A stretch of DNA of 14,945 bases from BPGL01 sp035463115. Its GTDB lineage: Bacteria; Actinomycetota; UBA4738; HRBIN12. The stretch is taken from the NCBI GenBank assembly GCA_035463115.1, contig DATHTO010000011.1:1-14945 (forward strand). The letters run 5' to 3'. The position numbers and the translations under genes are program-made. Below, piece after piece: positions 1-8,135 of the stretch. Within the stretch, counting starts at the first letter, position 1, and every line of letters begins with the position of its first letter. Below the pieces are notes generated by a model that saw only the letters and a list, made by a program, of their open reading frames with translations, was not told the origin of the DNA and made no database searches.

Positions 1-99
1 GCGATGCGTCGAGCCCGGGGCGAGGGGTGACCGCCCGCCGGCAGACGGCTCCCGGCCACGGGTCATGCGACGGGTTCCCCGGGCTCCGATGCCCCCGTG

Positions 100-120
100 T
101 AGACTGTCGACCACGAACAG
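100..120 (+). promoter_or_regulatory. -10-like element and 17-bp operator-like dyad upstream of the GntR gene
   Basis: TAGACT at 100-105 fits the actinobacterial TANNNT -10 pattern, but no clear -35 lies 16-19 nt upstream. Overlapping it is the dyad CTGTCGACcACGAACAG (104-120), whose outer CTGT and ACAG arms are complementary. It shares the 7-mer TGTCGAC and the 17-bp layout with the stronger dyad at 895-911 in front of the transport operon. Its position over the -10 and presumed start site suits autorepression by the adjacent GntR regulator. The assignment is inferred from position and similarity only. Confidence 0.4.
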
Positions 121-154
121 GCTCGACGTGCGACGGAGAACGAGGGAGGAACGG

Positions 155-847
155 ATGGGCGAGGTGGGTCTCCGACCGATCGCGCCGCCACGTTCCCTCG
201 CAGAGGATGCCGCCGATCGCATCCGCGAGGAGATCCTCTCCGGTGGGTTCGCCCAGGGCGAACATCTCGTCGAGGCCAAGATCGCCGAGCGTCTCAACGT
301 CAGTCGCGGCCCGGTCCGGGAGGCGTTCAAGCTCCTGCGCTCCGAGGGGCTCCTCCAAGAGGAGCCTCGACGGGGCACGTTCGTCGTCCGTCTCCTCCCG
401 GCCGACATCCGGGAGATCTACGGGGTCCGCGCGGCGATCGAAGGCCGCGCGGCCCGTTCGATCGCGGAACGGCGCGACACCGTGGCGGCGAGCGAGCTGC
501 GCGAACGGCTCGCCGCGATCGAGGACGCCGTCCGGCGCGGCGAGCCGACGGCGGTCTTCCGCCGGGACCTCGAGTTCCACGACGCGCTGTGCCGTCTCTC
601 GGGGAACGCCCGACTGCACGAGGTCTTCACGCGCTACGTCCCGACGCTCCGTGCGCTGCTCCGGCTCGACGAGCACGTGTACCGCTCGCTCGACGACATC
701 GCGATGGAGCACCGCCCTCTGCTCGACGCCATCGAACGCGGGGACGCCGCCCGCGCCGCCGAGCTCGCCGAGCACCACTGCGACCACGCCGGCGAGCTGA
801 TCGCGGGCCTGATCGACGCGCGGCCGTCCGGCGCCGCAGCTCCGTAG
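155..847 (+). CDS. GntR-family transcriptional regulator, FCD (FadR-like) subfamily
   Basis: This is a DNA-binding repressor or activator of 230 residues, the usual size for the FCD subfamily. An N-terminal winged helix-turn-helix spans about residues 14-78, with the hallmark stretch VSRGPVREAFKLLRSEGLL at 49-67 and the wing PRRGTFV. The C-terminal all-helical FCD ligand domain spans about 85-215. The expected metal or carboxylate-binding residues are visible: D138, H142, H186 and H208. I chose the ATG at 155 because GGGAGGA lies at 144-150. The frame stays open back to 65, but that part is not homologous-looking and has no ribosome site. The gene sits directly upstream of and codirectional with the amine transport and catabolism operon, so it is probably its local regulator, sensing an imported or downstream carboxylate. 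Shared dyads at 104-120 and 895-911 support this. The effector is unknown. Confidence 0.92.
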   Translation: MGEVGLRPIAPPRSLAEDAADRIREEILSGGFAQGEHLVEAKIAERLNVSRGPVREAFKLLRSEGLLQEEPRRGTFVVRLLPADIREIYGVRAAIEGRAARSIAERRDTVAASELRERLAAIEDAVRRGEPTAVFRRDLEFHDALCRLSGNARLHEVFTRYVPTLRALLRLDEHVYRSLDDIAMEHRPLLDAIERGDAARAAELAEHHCDHAGELIAGLIDARPSGAAAP

Positions 848-894
848 ACGCCCTCGAAGAGCCGGGCGCCCTAGGAGCGGCGCGCGCGAACGGG

Positions 895-911
895 TTGTCG
901 ACGGTTGACAA
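895..911 (+). promoter_or_regulatory. GntR operator-like dyad TTGTCGACgGTTGACAA
   Basis: Two 8-bp half sites, TTGTCGAC (895-902) and GTTGACAA (904-911), flank one central base and are inverted repeats of each other at 7 of 8 positions. The outer five pairs (TTGTC/GACAA) are perfect. FCD-type GntR proteins typically bind short dyads with GT...AC cores, which fits. The right half contains the -35 hexamer of the operon promoter, so occupancy would block RNA polymerase. A related site lies at 104-120 in front of the regulator. Binding by the product of 155-847 is inferred. Confidence 0.5.
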
Positions 912-933
912 TCTACCGCCCCGAGGCTACGGT
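905..933 (+). promoter_or_regulatory. Sigma-70-type promoter of the transport/catabolism operon
   Basis: A consensus -35 TTGACA at 905-910 is followed by a 17-nt spacer and TACGGT at 928-933, matching the TANNNT -10 of actinobacterial housekeeping promoters. Transcription would start near 940, leaving about 60 nt of leader before the ATG at 1001. The -35 overlaps the dyad at 895-911. Confidence 0.55.
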
Positions 934-1000
934 CGCCGCTCAGGCCGCCCGTGGCTGCGGTGACGGGCCGGCGCACGGGCCGCGACGGGAGGAGGGCGTG

Positions 1001-2125
1001 ATGGCTCGACGGTTCGGACGGTTGCTCGCTCTCACATCGGCCGCCGCGCTGATCGCGGCCGCCTGTGGCGGCGACGGCGACCCCCCCGCGGCGAGCCCGA
1101 CCGGCGACGGAACCACGTCCGCCGCGCCCACCGAAGCGCCGAGCGGAACGCTGCGGCTCTTCTCCTACAGCGACGGTTTCGACCCGGAGTACATGGAGAC
1201 GTTCTTCGAGGAGTACCCCGACATCGAGCTCGAGACGTCGGCGTTCGGAAGCAACGACGAGGCCGTCGCGAAGATCCTCGCCGGGTTCGAAGCCGACGTC
1301 GTCAACAGTTGCGTCGACGAGGCGACGCTCGACATGGTGCAGCGGGGGATGTATCAGCCGCTGGACGTCTCGCGTCTCGAGCATTGGGACGACATCTGGC
1401 CGGCGATGAAGGAGCTGCCGGGGGTCCAGGTCGACGGGCAGGCCTACATCGTTCCGGTGGACGCCGGCACCGCGGGCATCATGTACAACGCCGACGTCGT
1501 CACCACGCCGCCGACGTCGTGGGCGGACCTCTTCGATCCGCAGTGGCAGGGACGCGCGTCGCTCGAGGACCTCTCGATCACCGCGATCGACATCGCCGCG
1601 TTCGTGAACGGCATCGAGAACCCGCTCGAGATGACGCCCGAGCAGCTCGAGACGGTGAAGAACTACCTGATCGACCACCGTGATCAGTTCCGCACGTTCT
1701 GGAAGGGCGAGAACGACATCAAGGCGCAGTTCAAGTCCGGCGAGGTCGTGATCGCGAGCGGCTATCCCGGCGTCGCGAAGAGCCTCCGCAAGGACGGGGT
1801 GAACGTCGGGTTCGCGTTCGCCGAGGAGGGACAGATGCTGTGGGCATGCGGCTACGGCATCAGTCCCGATGCCGAGAACGTCGACGCCGCGTACGCGTTG
1901 CTGAACTGGTACACGAGCCTGCCGCCGCAGATCTACGCCGCCGAGAACTGGAACTACATCACCTCGAACAGCGGCATCGTCGACGAGGTGTCGTCCGACG
2001 TGATCGACGACGCGGGGCTCACGGCCTTCCAGGAGGGCGACACGGATGTGAACGCGATCCCCGCGAGCCCGCCCGAGGACCGGCAGTCCTGGGTCGCGGC
2101 CTGGACCGAGGTCAAGGCGTCCTAG
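1001..2125 (+). CDS. ABC transporter substrate-binding lipoprotein, spermidine/putrescine (PotD) type
   Basis: This is the extracytoplasmic ligand-binding component of the importer encoded by the next three genes. The 374-residue product begins with RR, a hydrophobic stretch and a lipobox ending in C22 (LIAAACGG), then an Ala/Ser/Thr/Pro-rich linker to about residue 45. This is typical of an actinobacterial lipoprotein. The mature part starts with GTLRLFSYSDGFDPEYMETF and continues with features of the PotD/SBP_bac_8 fold: NSCVDEATLDMVQRGMYQPLD, a MYNADVV strand, TSWADLFDPQWQGR, and a GYPGVAKSL segment followed by GQMLWACGYGIS. The ATG at 1001 is preceded by GGAGGG (991-996); the frame stays open upstream to 905 without a ribosome site. 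PotD-type proteins bind polyamines, but relatives bind other amines, amino acids or iron, so the ligand cannot be fixed from the sequence. The stop TAG overlaps the next start by one base. Confidence 0.9.
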   Translation: MARRFGRLLALTSAAALIAAACGGDGDPPAASPTGDGTTSAAPTEAPSGTLRLFSYSDGFDPEYMETFFEEYPDIELETSAFGSNDEAVAKILAGFEADVVNSCVDEATLDMVQRGMYQPLDVSRLEHWDDIWPAMKELPGVQVDGQAYIVPVDAGTAGIMYNADVVTTPPTSWADLFDPQWQGRASLEDLSITAIDIAAFVNGIENPLEMTPEQLETVKNYLIDHRDQFRTFWKGENDIKAQFKSGEVVIASGYPGVAKSLRKDGVNVGFAFAEEGQMLWACGYGISPDAENVDAAYALLNWYTSLPPQIYAAENWNYITSNSGIVDEVSSDVIDDAGLTAFQEGDTDVNAIPASPPEDRQSWVAAWTEVKAS

Positions 2126-3054
2126 TGGCCGACGTCGCGGGGGCCGTCGAGCCCCGCGTCGCGCTCGGTGCAGGATCCGTCCGGCACACGGCGAACGCCG
2201 TCGGTTGGGCCGCGTTCCTCGGCGTCGTGGCGCTCGCGCTGTTCGGACCGCTCGCGATCCTGGTCGGGTTCTCCCTGAACGACTCGAGCATCCTCGCGTT
2301 CCCGTTCGAGGGGCTCACGCTCGAGTGGTACCGGCAGGCGCTCGCCGATCCGACGCTCCGTGAGGCGCTCGCGAACTCGCTCGGCGTCGCGCTCGTCGTC
2401 GCGCCGCTGTCGGTGATCCTCGGCACGCTCGCCGCCTTCGGCCTCACGAGGTTCCGGTTCCGAGGTCGCGGCATGGTCGGCGCGCTCGTCGGAGCGCCGC
2501 TCGTCCTTCCGTGGTTGATCATCGGGATCGCGGCGCTGATGGGGTACGCACGGGTCGATCTCGACCTCACGCTGCGCACGGTCGTCGCGACCCAGACGAT
2601 CTGCACGTTCCCGTTGGTCACCGCGATCGTGTCGGCGCAGCTGTTCCGCTTCCAGCGCGTGCAGGAGGAGGCCGCGATCGACCTCGGATGCTCCCGGCTG
2701 CAGGTGCTGCGGCACGTGATCTTGCCGCACATCGGGCCCGCGCTCGGCGCGGCCGCGATCTTCGCCTTCACGTGGTCGTTCAACAACTACGAGATCAGCC
2801 TGTTCACGATCGGTTTCCAGCAGACGTTCCCGATCTGGGTGTACTCGTCGGTACGCAACCCCGACCACACGGCCGTCGTGAACGCCGTGTCGACGCTGAT
2901 CTCCGCGTTCCAGGTCGTGACGATCTGGCTCGCGATCCGCCTGCTGCGCAGTCGAGGCGGTGGCGCGCTCTCGATCGTCGGCGATCGCGCCGTCGCGGCC
3001 GGAACGGTCGCGGAAGGATCGGGCGTGCCGGCGCCCGTGGGAGCGCCGCGCTGA
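2125..3054 (+). CDS. ABC transporter permease, PotC-like
   Basis: This is one of two inner-membrane permeases of the importer, 309 residues from a GTG that overlaps the previous TAG by one base (TAGTG). The first membrane helix (about residues 23-45) leads into SFNDSS-type sequence (GFSLNDSSILAFPFEGLTLE), characteristic of the PotC branch. The ATPase-coupling EAA loop is clear (EEAAIDLGCSRLQVLRHVILP), and five to six membrane segments are visible in all. The tail after about residue 275 is Arg/Gly/Ala/Val-rich and poorly conserved in appearance. The start is decided by the overlap: the frame runs open upstream inside the binding-protein gene, but that part is an antisense-like low-complexity shadow. 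The gene ends with TGATG, overlapping the next start by one base, so translation is probably coupled. Assignment to the PotC rather than PotB branch rests on the N-terminal sequence pattern. Confidence 0.9.
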   Translation: MADVAGAVEPRVALGAGSVRHTANAVGWAAFLGVVALALFGPLAILVGFSLNDSSILAFPFEGLTLEWYRQALADPTLREALANSLGVALVVAPLSVILGTLAAFGLTRFRFRGRGMVGALVGAPLVLPWLIIGIAALMGYARVDLDLTLRTVVATQTICTFPLVTAIVSAQLFRFQRVQEEAAIDLGCSRLQVLRHVILPHIGPALGAAAIFAFTWSFNNYEISLFTIGFQQTFPIWVYSSVRNPDHTAVVNAVSTLISAFQVVTIWLAIRLLRSRGGGALSIVGDRAVAAGTVAEGSGVPAPVGAPR

Positions 3055-3944
3055 TGGCCGCGATCACGACGAGCGCCGACCTCGAGCGGCCGAAGCGCGA
3101 GCGGTTCCGGGGCGCTCGCCGACGGGGCGGTGCGCTGGGGATCCTGCTGTCGCCGGTCGGCCTGCTCGTCGTGCTGTTCGTCCTCCCGATGCTGATCATG
3201 GTGCAGATGTCGTTCGTCGAGTTCCCGCCGAACACCGACAGCGGCTACACGCTCGATCACTACCGCGAGGTCCTGACGAACGACCTCAACCTCAAGATCG
3301 CCTGGCGCACGGTGATGATCGCGTCGATCTCGATGGCCATCATGCTCGCGATCGCGCTCCCGCTGTCGTACTTCATGGCGTTCAAGGCGGGACGATGGGA
3401 GCTGGTCCTGTTGCTCGGGCTCGTGCTCGCCGACGAGCTCGCGCCCGTGGTGAAGGTGTACGCGTGGCAGGTGATCCTCGGTCGCAACGGCATCCTGAAC
3501 TGGCTGATCCCCGGCGAGCCGATCGAGTGGCTCCTGTACAGCCGCTTCGCCGTCATCGTGACGCTCTCGACGACGTACATCACCTACACGACGATCCCGA
3601 TCTACGCGGCCATGAAGGCGATCGAGCCATCGATGTTCGAGGCGGCCGTGGACCTCGGCGCCGGATGGTGGCAGCAGGCACGCAAGATCTTGCTCCCGCT
3701 CGCCGCGCCCGGCATCTTCATCGCGATGATCCTCGTGTACATCCCGATGCTGACGGACTTCGTCACGTCCGACATCGTCGGCGGAACGAGTTCGGTGATG
3801 ATGGGCCAACGCGTGCGCGACCTGATCCTCCAGGGCGGCGATTGGGGAGCCGGGTCGGCGCTCAACTTCCTGATGCTCGCCGCGTCGGGCATCCTCGCGC
3901 TCGTCGCGTATCGCCTCGCGAAGCTGAACAGGATCGACGCATGA
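3054..3944 (+). CDS. ABC transporter permease, PotB-like
   Basis: This is the second permease of the importer, 296 residues. A basic N-terminus (about residues 1-27) precedes helix 1 (ILLSPVGLLVVLFVLPMLIM), then an external segment SFVEFPPNTDSGYTLDHYREVL typical of PotB-type permeases. Further membrane segments follow around residues 83-110 and 115-130 and in the second half. The EAA loop FEAAVDLGAGWWQQARKILLP contacts the ATPase. The start ATG at 3054 overlaps the previous TGA by one base, and the stop TGA shares four bases with the ATG of the ATPase gene (ATGA, 3941-3944). Both junctions indicate an operon with coupled translation. The permease order here is PotC-like then PotB-like, with the binding protein first and the ATPase last. 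Confidence 0.9.
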   Translation: MAAITTSADLERPKRERFRGARRRGGALGILLSPVGLLVVLFVLPMLIMVQMSFVEFPPNTDSGYTLDHYREVLTNDLNLKIAWRTVMIASISMAIMLAIALPLSYFMAFKAGRWELVLLLGLVLADELAPVVKVYAWQVILGRNGILNWLIPGEPIEWLLYSRFAVIVTLSTTYITYTTIPIYAAMKAIEPSMFEAAVDLGAGWWQQARKILLPLAAPGIFIAMILVYIPMLTDFVTSDIVGGTSSVMMGQRVRDLILQGGDWGAGSALNFLMLAASGILALVAYRLAKLNRIDA

Positions 3945-5121
3945 GCGCCGACGCGATCCACGAGCCCGGCGGGATCGTCCTCGAGGACTGCAGGAAGCGC
4001 TTCGGTGACACGATCGCCGTCGACGGCGTGAGCTTCGAGATCGTGCCGGGCGAGTTCTTCTCGATGCTCGGGCCGTCGGGATGCGGGAAGACGACGACGC
4101 TCCGGATGATCGCGGGCTTCGAGACGCCCGACTCGGGTCGGATCTGGTTGGGCGGCCGTGACGTCAGCCGGCTCGCCCCGCAGAAGCGCCCGGTCAACAT
4201 GGTGTTCCAGGCCTACGGCCTGTTCCCCCACATGACCGTCGCCGAGAACGTCGCGTTCGGTCTCAGGATCAAGAAGCTCCCGCGCGCCGAGATCGCGTCA
4301 CGCGTGGCCGAGACGATGCGGACGGTCCGCCTCGAAGGCATGGAGGACCGTCATCCCGGCCAGCTGTCGGGAGGCCAGCAGCAGCGGGTCGCGCTCGGGC
4401 GTGCGCTCGTGAACCGGCCGGCCGCGCTGCTGCTCGACGAACCGCTCGGGGCTCTGGACCTCCAGCTCCGCAAGGAGATGCAGCTCGAGCTGAAACACCT
4501 GCAGGAGCGCACCGACACGACGTTCATCTACGTCACCCACGACCAGGAAGAGGCGATGACGATGTCGGACCGGATCGCCGTGATGCGCGCCGGCGTCGTC
4601 GAACAGCTCGGCACGCCCCGAGAGCTCTACGCGACGCCCGCCACGGCGTTCGTCGCGGGCTTCATCGGCGTGTCGAACCTCGTCACGTTGCGGGTCGACC
4701 GCCGCACCGAGGGGATCGCGGCGATGGACCTCGGCGGCGGCGACCGGATCCTCGCTCCGGACACCGACGGAGCGCGCGACGAACTGACGATCACGGTGCG
4801 CCCCGAATGGATCAAGCTCGGCGCCGACGCCGGGCCGCGCGACAGCCGTGTCAGCGGAACGGTCTCCGACGTCGTGTACCTCGGGTCGGTGACGCAGGTC
4901 GTCGTCGACCTCCCGACCGGCGAGCGACTCACGGTCCACCGGCTGAACGACGAGCTCGGCGCGATCGACCCGAGACCGGGGCAACGCGTCACCCTGCGAT
5001 GGGCGGCCGATCACAGCTACGTGATCGGGTCGGGCGGCGCGTCGCCGACCGATGGCGACGCCGACGACGAGGCAGCGACCGCTCCGACCGGCGCCGCCGG
5101 TGCGGCGCAGGGGAGACGATG

Positions 5122-5122
<1 letters not shown>
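3941..5122 (+). CDS. ABC transporter ATP-binding protein, PotA/CUT1-like with TOBE domain
   Basis: This is the cytoplasmic ATPase that drives the importer, 393 residues, close to the usual PotA length. Nucleotide-binding motifs appear in order: Walker A GPSGCGKTT at 44-52, a Q-loop in NMVFQAYGLFPHMTVAEN, the signature LSGGQQQR, Walker B LLLDEPLGALD and the H-loop YVTHDQEEAM. After about residue 240 comes the accessory C-terminal (TOBE) region, recognisable from ITVRPEWIKLG and VVYLGSVTQVVVDLPTG, which in this family takes part in regulation. The last ~27 residues (after YVIGSGGASP) are a Gly/Ala/Asp-rich tail that I do not expect to be conserved. The ATG at 3941 overlaps the preceding stop (ATGA), and the stop at 5120-5122 overlaps the start of the aminotransferase. 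The family annotation is secure; the polyamine label is not. Confidence 0.95.
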
Positions 5123-6453
<1,331 letters not shown>

Positions 6454-6458
6454 CCGGC

Positions 6459-7334
6459 ATGGGCGAACGGCTCGGCTTCATCGGACTCGGCATCATGGGC
6501 CGCCCGATGGCGCGGAACCTCCTCGCCGCAGGCTTCCACGTCACGGCGCACTCGCGGAGCCCCGGCCCCGTCGACGAGCTGGTCGCGGCGGGCGCCGATC
6601 GAGCATCGTCGCCGGCGGAGGTCGCGGCGGCGAGCGACGTCACCATCACGATGCTGCCCGACACACCCGACGTCGACGAGGTCCTCACCGGTCACGAGGG
6701 CGTCGCCGACGGCGTCGCCGCGGGCGCGCTCGTGGTCGACATGAGCACGATCGATCCCGGTCCGACGAGACGGCTCGCGGCGACCTTCGCCGCGCGTGAC
6801 GTCGCGATGCTCGACGCCCCCGTGAGCGGCGGCGAACGCGGCGCGATCGACGCGGCGCTGTCGATCATGGTCGGCGGCGAGGCGTCGGCGTTCGAGCGCG
6901 CGCGCCCGGTGTTCGACGCGCTCGGCCGGACGGTCGTGCACGTCGGTCCGTCCGGCGCCGGACAGGTCTGCAAGGCGTGCAACCAGCTCGTCGTCGCCGC
7001 GACGATCGAGGCGGTGGCCGAGGCGCTCGCGCTCGCGGAACGCTCCGACGTCGATCCGGCCCGCGTCCGCGAGGCCCTGCTCGGGGGGTTCGCCGGATCG
7101 AAGATCCTGGAGGTCCACGGTCAGCGGATGCTCGATCGCGCGTTCGAGCCGGGGTTCCGTGCGCGGCTCCACGCGAAGGACGCCCGGATCGTGCTCGACG
7201 CCGCGCGTGACGTGGGGGCCGACGTTCCGTCGTTCGCCGTCGTGGCCGCGCAGCTGGACCGGCTCGTCGCTGAAGGAGCCGGTGAGCTCGATCACGCGGG
7301 TCTGTTCACGCTCGTCGCGCCGTCCCCTGCGTGA
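6459..7334 (+). CDS. NAD(P)-dependent beta-hydroxyacid dehydrogenase (3-hydroxyisobutyrate dehydrogenase / tartronate semialdehyde reductase family)
   Basis: A 291-residue oxidoreductase that interconverts a beta-hydroxyacid and its semialdehyde. The Rossmann motif GFIGLGIMGRPMARNL lies at residues 6-21. DMSTIDP and the substrate-binding DAPVSGGERGA follow, and the catalytic lysine is K172 in GAGQVCKACNQ. The helical C-terminal half ends with the family-typical segment AGLFTLV. The length and all key motifs are normal. The ATG at 6459 lies 5 nt after the aminotransferase stop and has no separate promoter in the gap, so it belongs to the same operon. Next to an omega-aminotransferase it most plausibly handles the semialdehyde formed there (for example malonate or methylmalonate semialdehyde), or feeds the pathway by oxidising a hydroxyacid. 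The exact substrate is an inference, and the family alone does not decide between GarR-, MmsB- and gamma-hydroxybutyrate-type activities. Confidence 0.92.
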   Translation: MGERLGFIGLGIMGRPMARNLLAAGFHVTAHSRSPGPVDELVAAGADRASSPAEVAAASDVTITMLPDTPDVDEVLTGHEGVADGVAAGALVVDMSTIDPGPTRRLAATFAARDVAMLDAPVSGGERGAIDAALSIMVGGEASAFERARPVFDALGRTVVHVGPSGAGQVCKACNQLVVAATIEAVAEALALAERSDVDPARVREALLGGFAGSKILEVHGQRMLDRAFEPGFRARLHAKDARIVLDAARDVGADVPSFAVVAAQLDRLVAEGAGELDHAGLFTLVAPSPA

Positions 7335-7349
7335 GCGGAGACGAGCGGC

Positions 7350-7365
7350 GAGGCGGCGGCGCCTC
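7350..7365 (+). terminator. GC hairpin after the catabolic operon
   Basis: GAGGCG (7350-7355), loop GCGG, CGCCTC (7360-7365) forms a perfect 6-bp stem with a 4-nt loop, 15 nt after the dehydrogenase stop. No T-run follows immediately; a pyrimidine-rich stretch (TCCCTCTTTCCTCT) appears about 30 nt later. U-poor hairpins are commonly proposed as terminators in high-GC actinobacteria, but this one is predicted by eye only. Confidence 0.4.
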
Positions 7366-7443
7366 TCGAGTCGGCGCGCGTCCGCACGCTCTTGACTCCC
7401 TCTTTCCTCTCAAGGCTTCCCGCTCCGCGTCCGAGGTTCAGGC

Positions 7444-7485
7444 ATGATGGACCGGTCGATCGGCGTCGGGAGGAACGGGTCGTGA
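7444..7485 (+). other. Possible 13-codon upstream ORF overlapping the next start
   Basis: ATG at 7444 (followed directly by a second ATG) opens a 13-residue frame reading MMDRSIGVGRNGS. It ends at TGA 7483-7485, sharing GTGA with the GTG start at 7482. GAGG at 7433-7436 is 7 nt upstream. The next gene has its own Shine-Dalgarno, so coupling is not needed here and this could be chance. CATGAT at 7443-7448 also looks like a -10 hexamer, which would exclude translation from this ATG. Confidence 0.18.
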
Positions 7486-7697
7486 ACGAGCGCGAAGCTG
7501 CACGGTCGCACGCGGTGCGGATGACGAAGCCAGCGGCGGGCGAACCACCGCACGCGCTCCGTGACCGCCTGAAGGACGCCGAGCCGGCCGACACCGCGAA
7601 GCTGCGCGACGAACGGGAGGAGCTCCAAGCCGCCGCGCGGGCGCGGCAGGCGGCGGAACCCCCGGCCAAGCGTCGCCGAGGGCGTCGCGCCCGCTAG
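7482..7697 (+). CDS. Small highly charged hypothetical protein
   Basis: I do not recognise this 71-residue product. The GTG start at 7482 has GGGAGG (7468-7473) 8 nt upstream, and third codon positions are mostly G or C, in keeping with a real gene. The sequence is rich in Arg, Glu, Ala and Lys. A central stretch (LRDRLKDAEPADTAKLRDEREELQAAARARQ, roughly residues 27-57) should be helical and perhaps coiled-coil, and the tail is strongly basic (KRRRGRRAR). There are no membrane segments, cysteines or signal peptide. A basic tail on a short helical protein could suggest nucleic acid binding, but that is speculation. It lies between the operon terminator and the DUF3039 gene, about 106 nt upstream of the latter, and might be cotranscribed with it. 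A non-coding reading remains possible. Confidence 0.45.
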   Translation: MNEREAARSHAVRMTKPAAGEPPHALRDRLKDAEPADTAKLRDEREELQAAARARQAAEPPAKRRRGRRAR

Positions 7698-7768
7698 GCG
7701 AACGAGCCCCGCGAACGACCTTCGCGCGTCCCGATCGCACGCATCGCCCCATGGCCCGCTCGTCGGAG

Positions 7769-7788
7769 GCGCCGCTTGCCGACGGCGC
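7769..7788 (+). other. Hairpin in the leader of the DUF3039 gene
   Basis: GCGCCG (7769-7774) and CGGCGC (7783-7788) form a 6-bp stem with an 8-nt loop, ending 3 nt before the GGAG ribosome site (7792-7795) of the next gene. It could be a weak terminator for the small ORF upstream or a leader structure. Stems of this size are frequent by chance at this base composition. Confidence 0.25.
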
Positions 7789-7803
7789 GCCGGAGATGAG
7801 ACC

Positions 7804-8088
7804 GTGAGCCGCATGACGCCGGGGTCGTCGATCGTCCGCATGAGCAGCACCGAGGTCGAGGCGCCGGTCGCCGATCTCGAGCAGGGCGACCGCGAGCGCT
7901 TCAGCCACTACGCACGGAAGGAAGACATCACCCGCGCGTACATCGAAGGCACGCCGGTCGTCGCACTGTGCGGGAAGGTCTGGGTTCCGAACCGCGATCC
8001 GAGCAAGTTCCCCCTGTGCCCCGAATGCAAGCGGCTGTTCGACCTCGGTCGCGACGGCCGGATCCGCGAGTGGTCCGACCGTCGATGA
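7804..8088 (+). CDS. DUF3039 family protein
   Basis: A 94-residue soluble protein matching the actinobacterial DUF3039 family, whose function is not established. The diagnostic core is SHYARKEDITRAYIEGTPVVALCGKVWVPNRDPSKFPLCPECKRLF. H35, C56, C72 and C75 (CPEC) form a likely zinc site resembling a small zinc ribbon. The GTG at 7804 has GGAG at 7792-7795, 8 nt away. ATG codons at 7813 (M4) and 7840 (M13) are alternatives, and the first 20 residues look unconserved, so a later start is possible. The gene is a short housekeeping-like unit of this phylum and converges on the phosphodiesterase gene, with only 47 nt between their stops. Its presence is one of the better taxonomic clues in the window. 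Confidence 0.88.
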   Translation: MSRMTPGSSIVRMSSTEVEAPVADLEQGDRERFSHYARKEDITRAYIEGTPVVALCGKVWVPNRDPSKFPLCPECKRLFDLGRDGRIREWSDRR

Positions 8089-8102
8089 CCGACGCGTTTC
8101 CA

Positions 8103-8121
8103 CGCTCGCGTGTCGCGAGCG
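8103..8121. terminator. Bidirectional hairpin between convergent genes
   Basis: CGCTCGCG (8103-8110), loop TGT, CGCGAGCG (8114-8121) is a perfect 8-bp stem centred in the 47-nt gap between the DUF3039 stop (8088) and the minus-strand phosphodiesterase stop (8136). As a symmetric stem it can act on transcripts from both sides. There is no T-tract on either side (only TTT at 8098-8100). Confidence 0.55.
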
Positions 8122-8135
8122 ACCCACGCGGGCTG

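Noticed and set aside
1..30. A plus-strand frame ending in TGA at 28-30, possibly the end of an upstream gene
   Set aside because: Only nine codons lie inside the window and the reading (Ala/Arg/Gly-rich) carries no information, so no partial gene is called.
864..871. GGGCGCCC after the GntR gene as a terminator
   Set aside because: A loop-less 8-bp palindrome cannot form a normal hairpin and no T-tract follows.
7391..7420. TTGACT at 7392-7397 as a promoter -35, and CTTGA/TCAAG (7391-7395/7410-7414) as an operator
   Set aside because: No TANNNT element lies 16-19 nt downstream. The 5-bp arms with a 14-nt pyrimidine-rich loop are within chance expectation.
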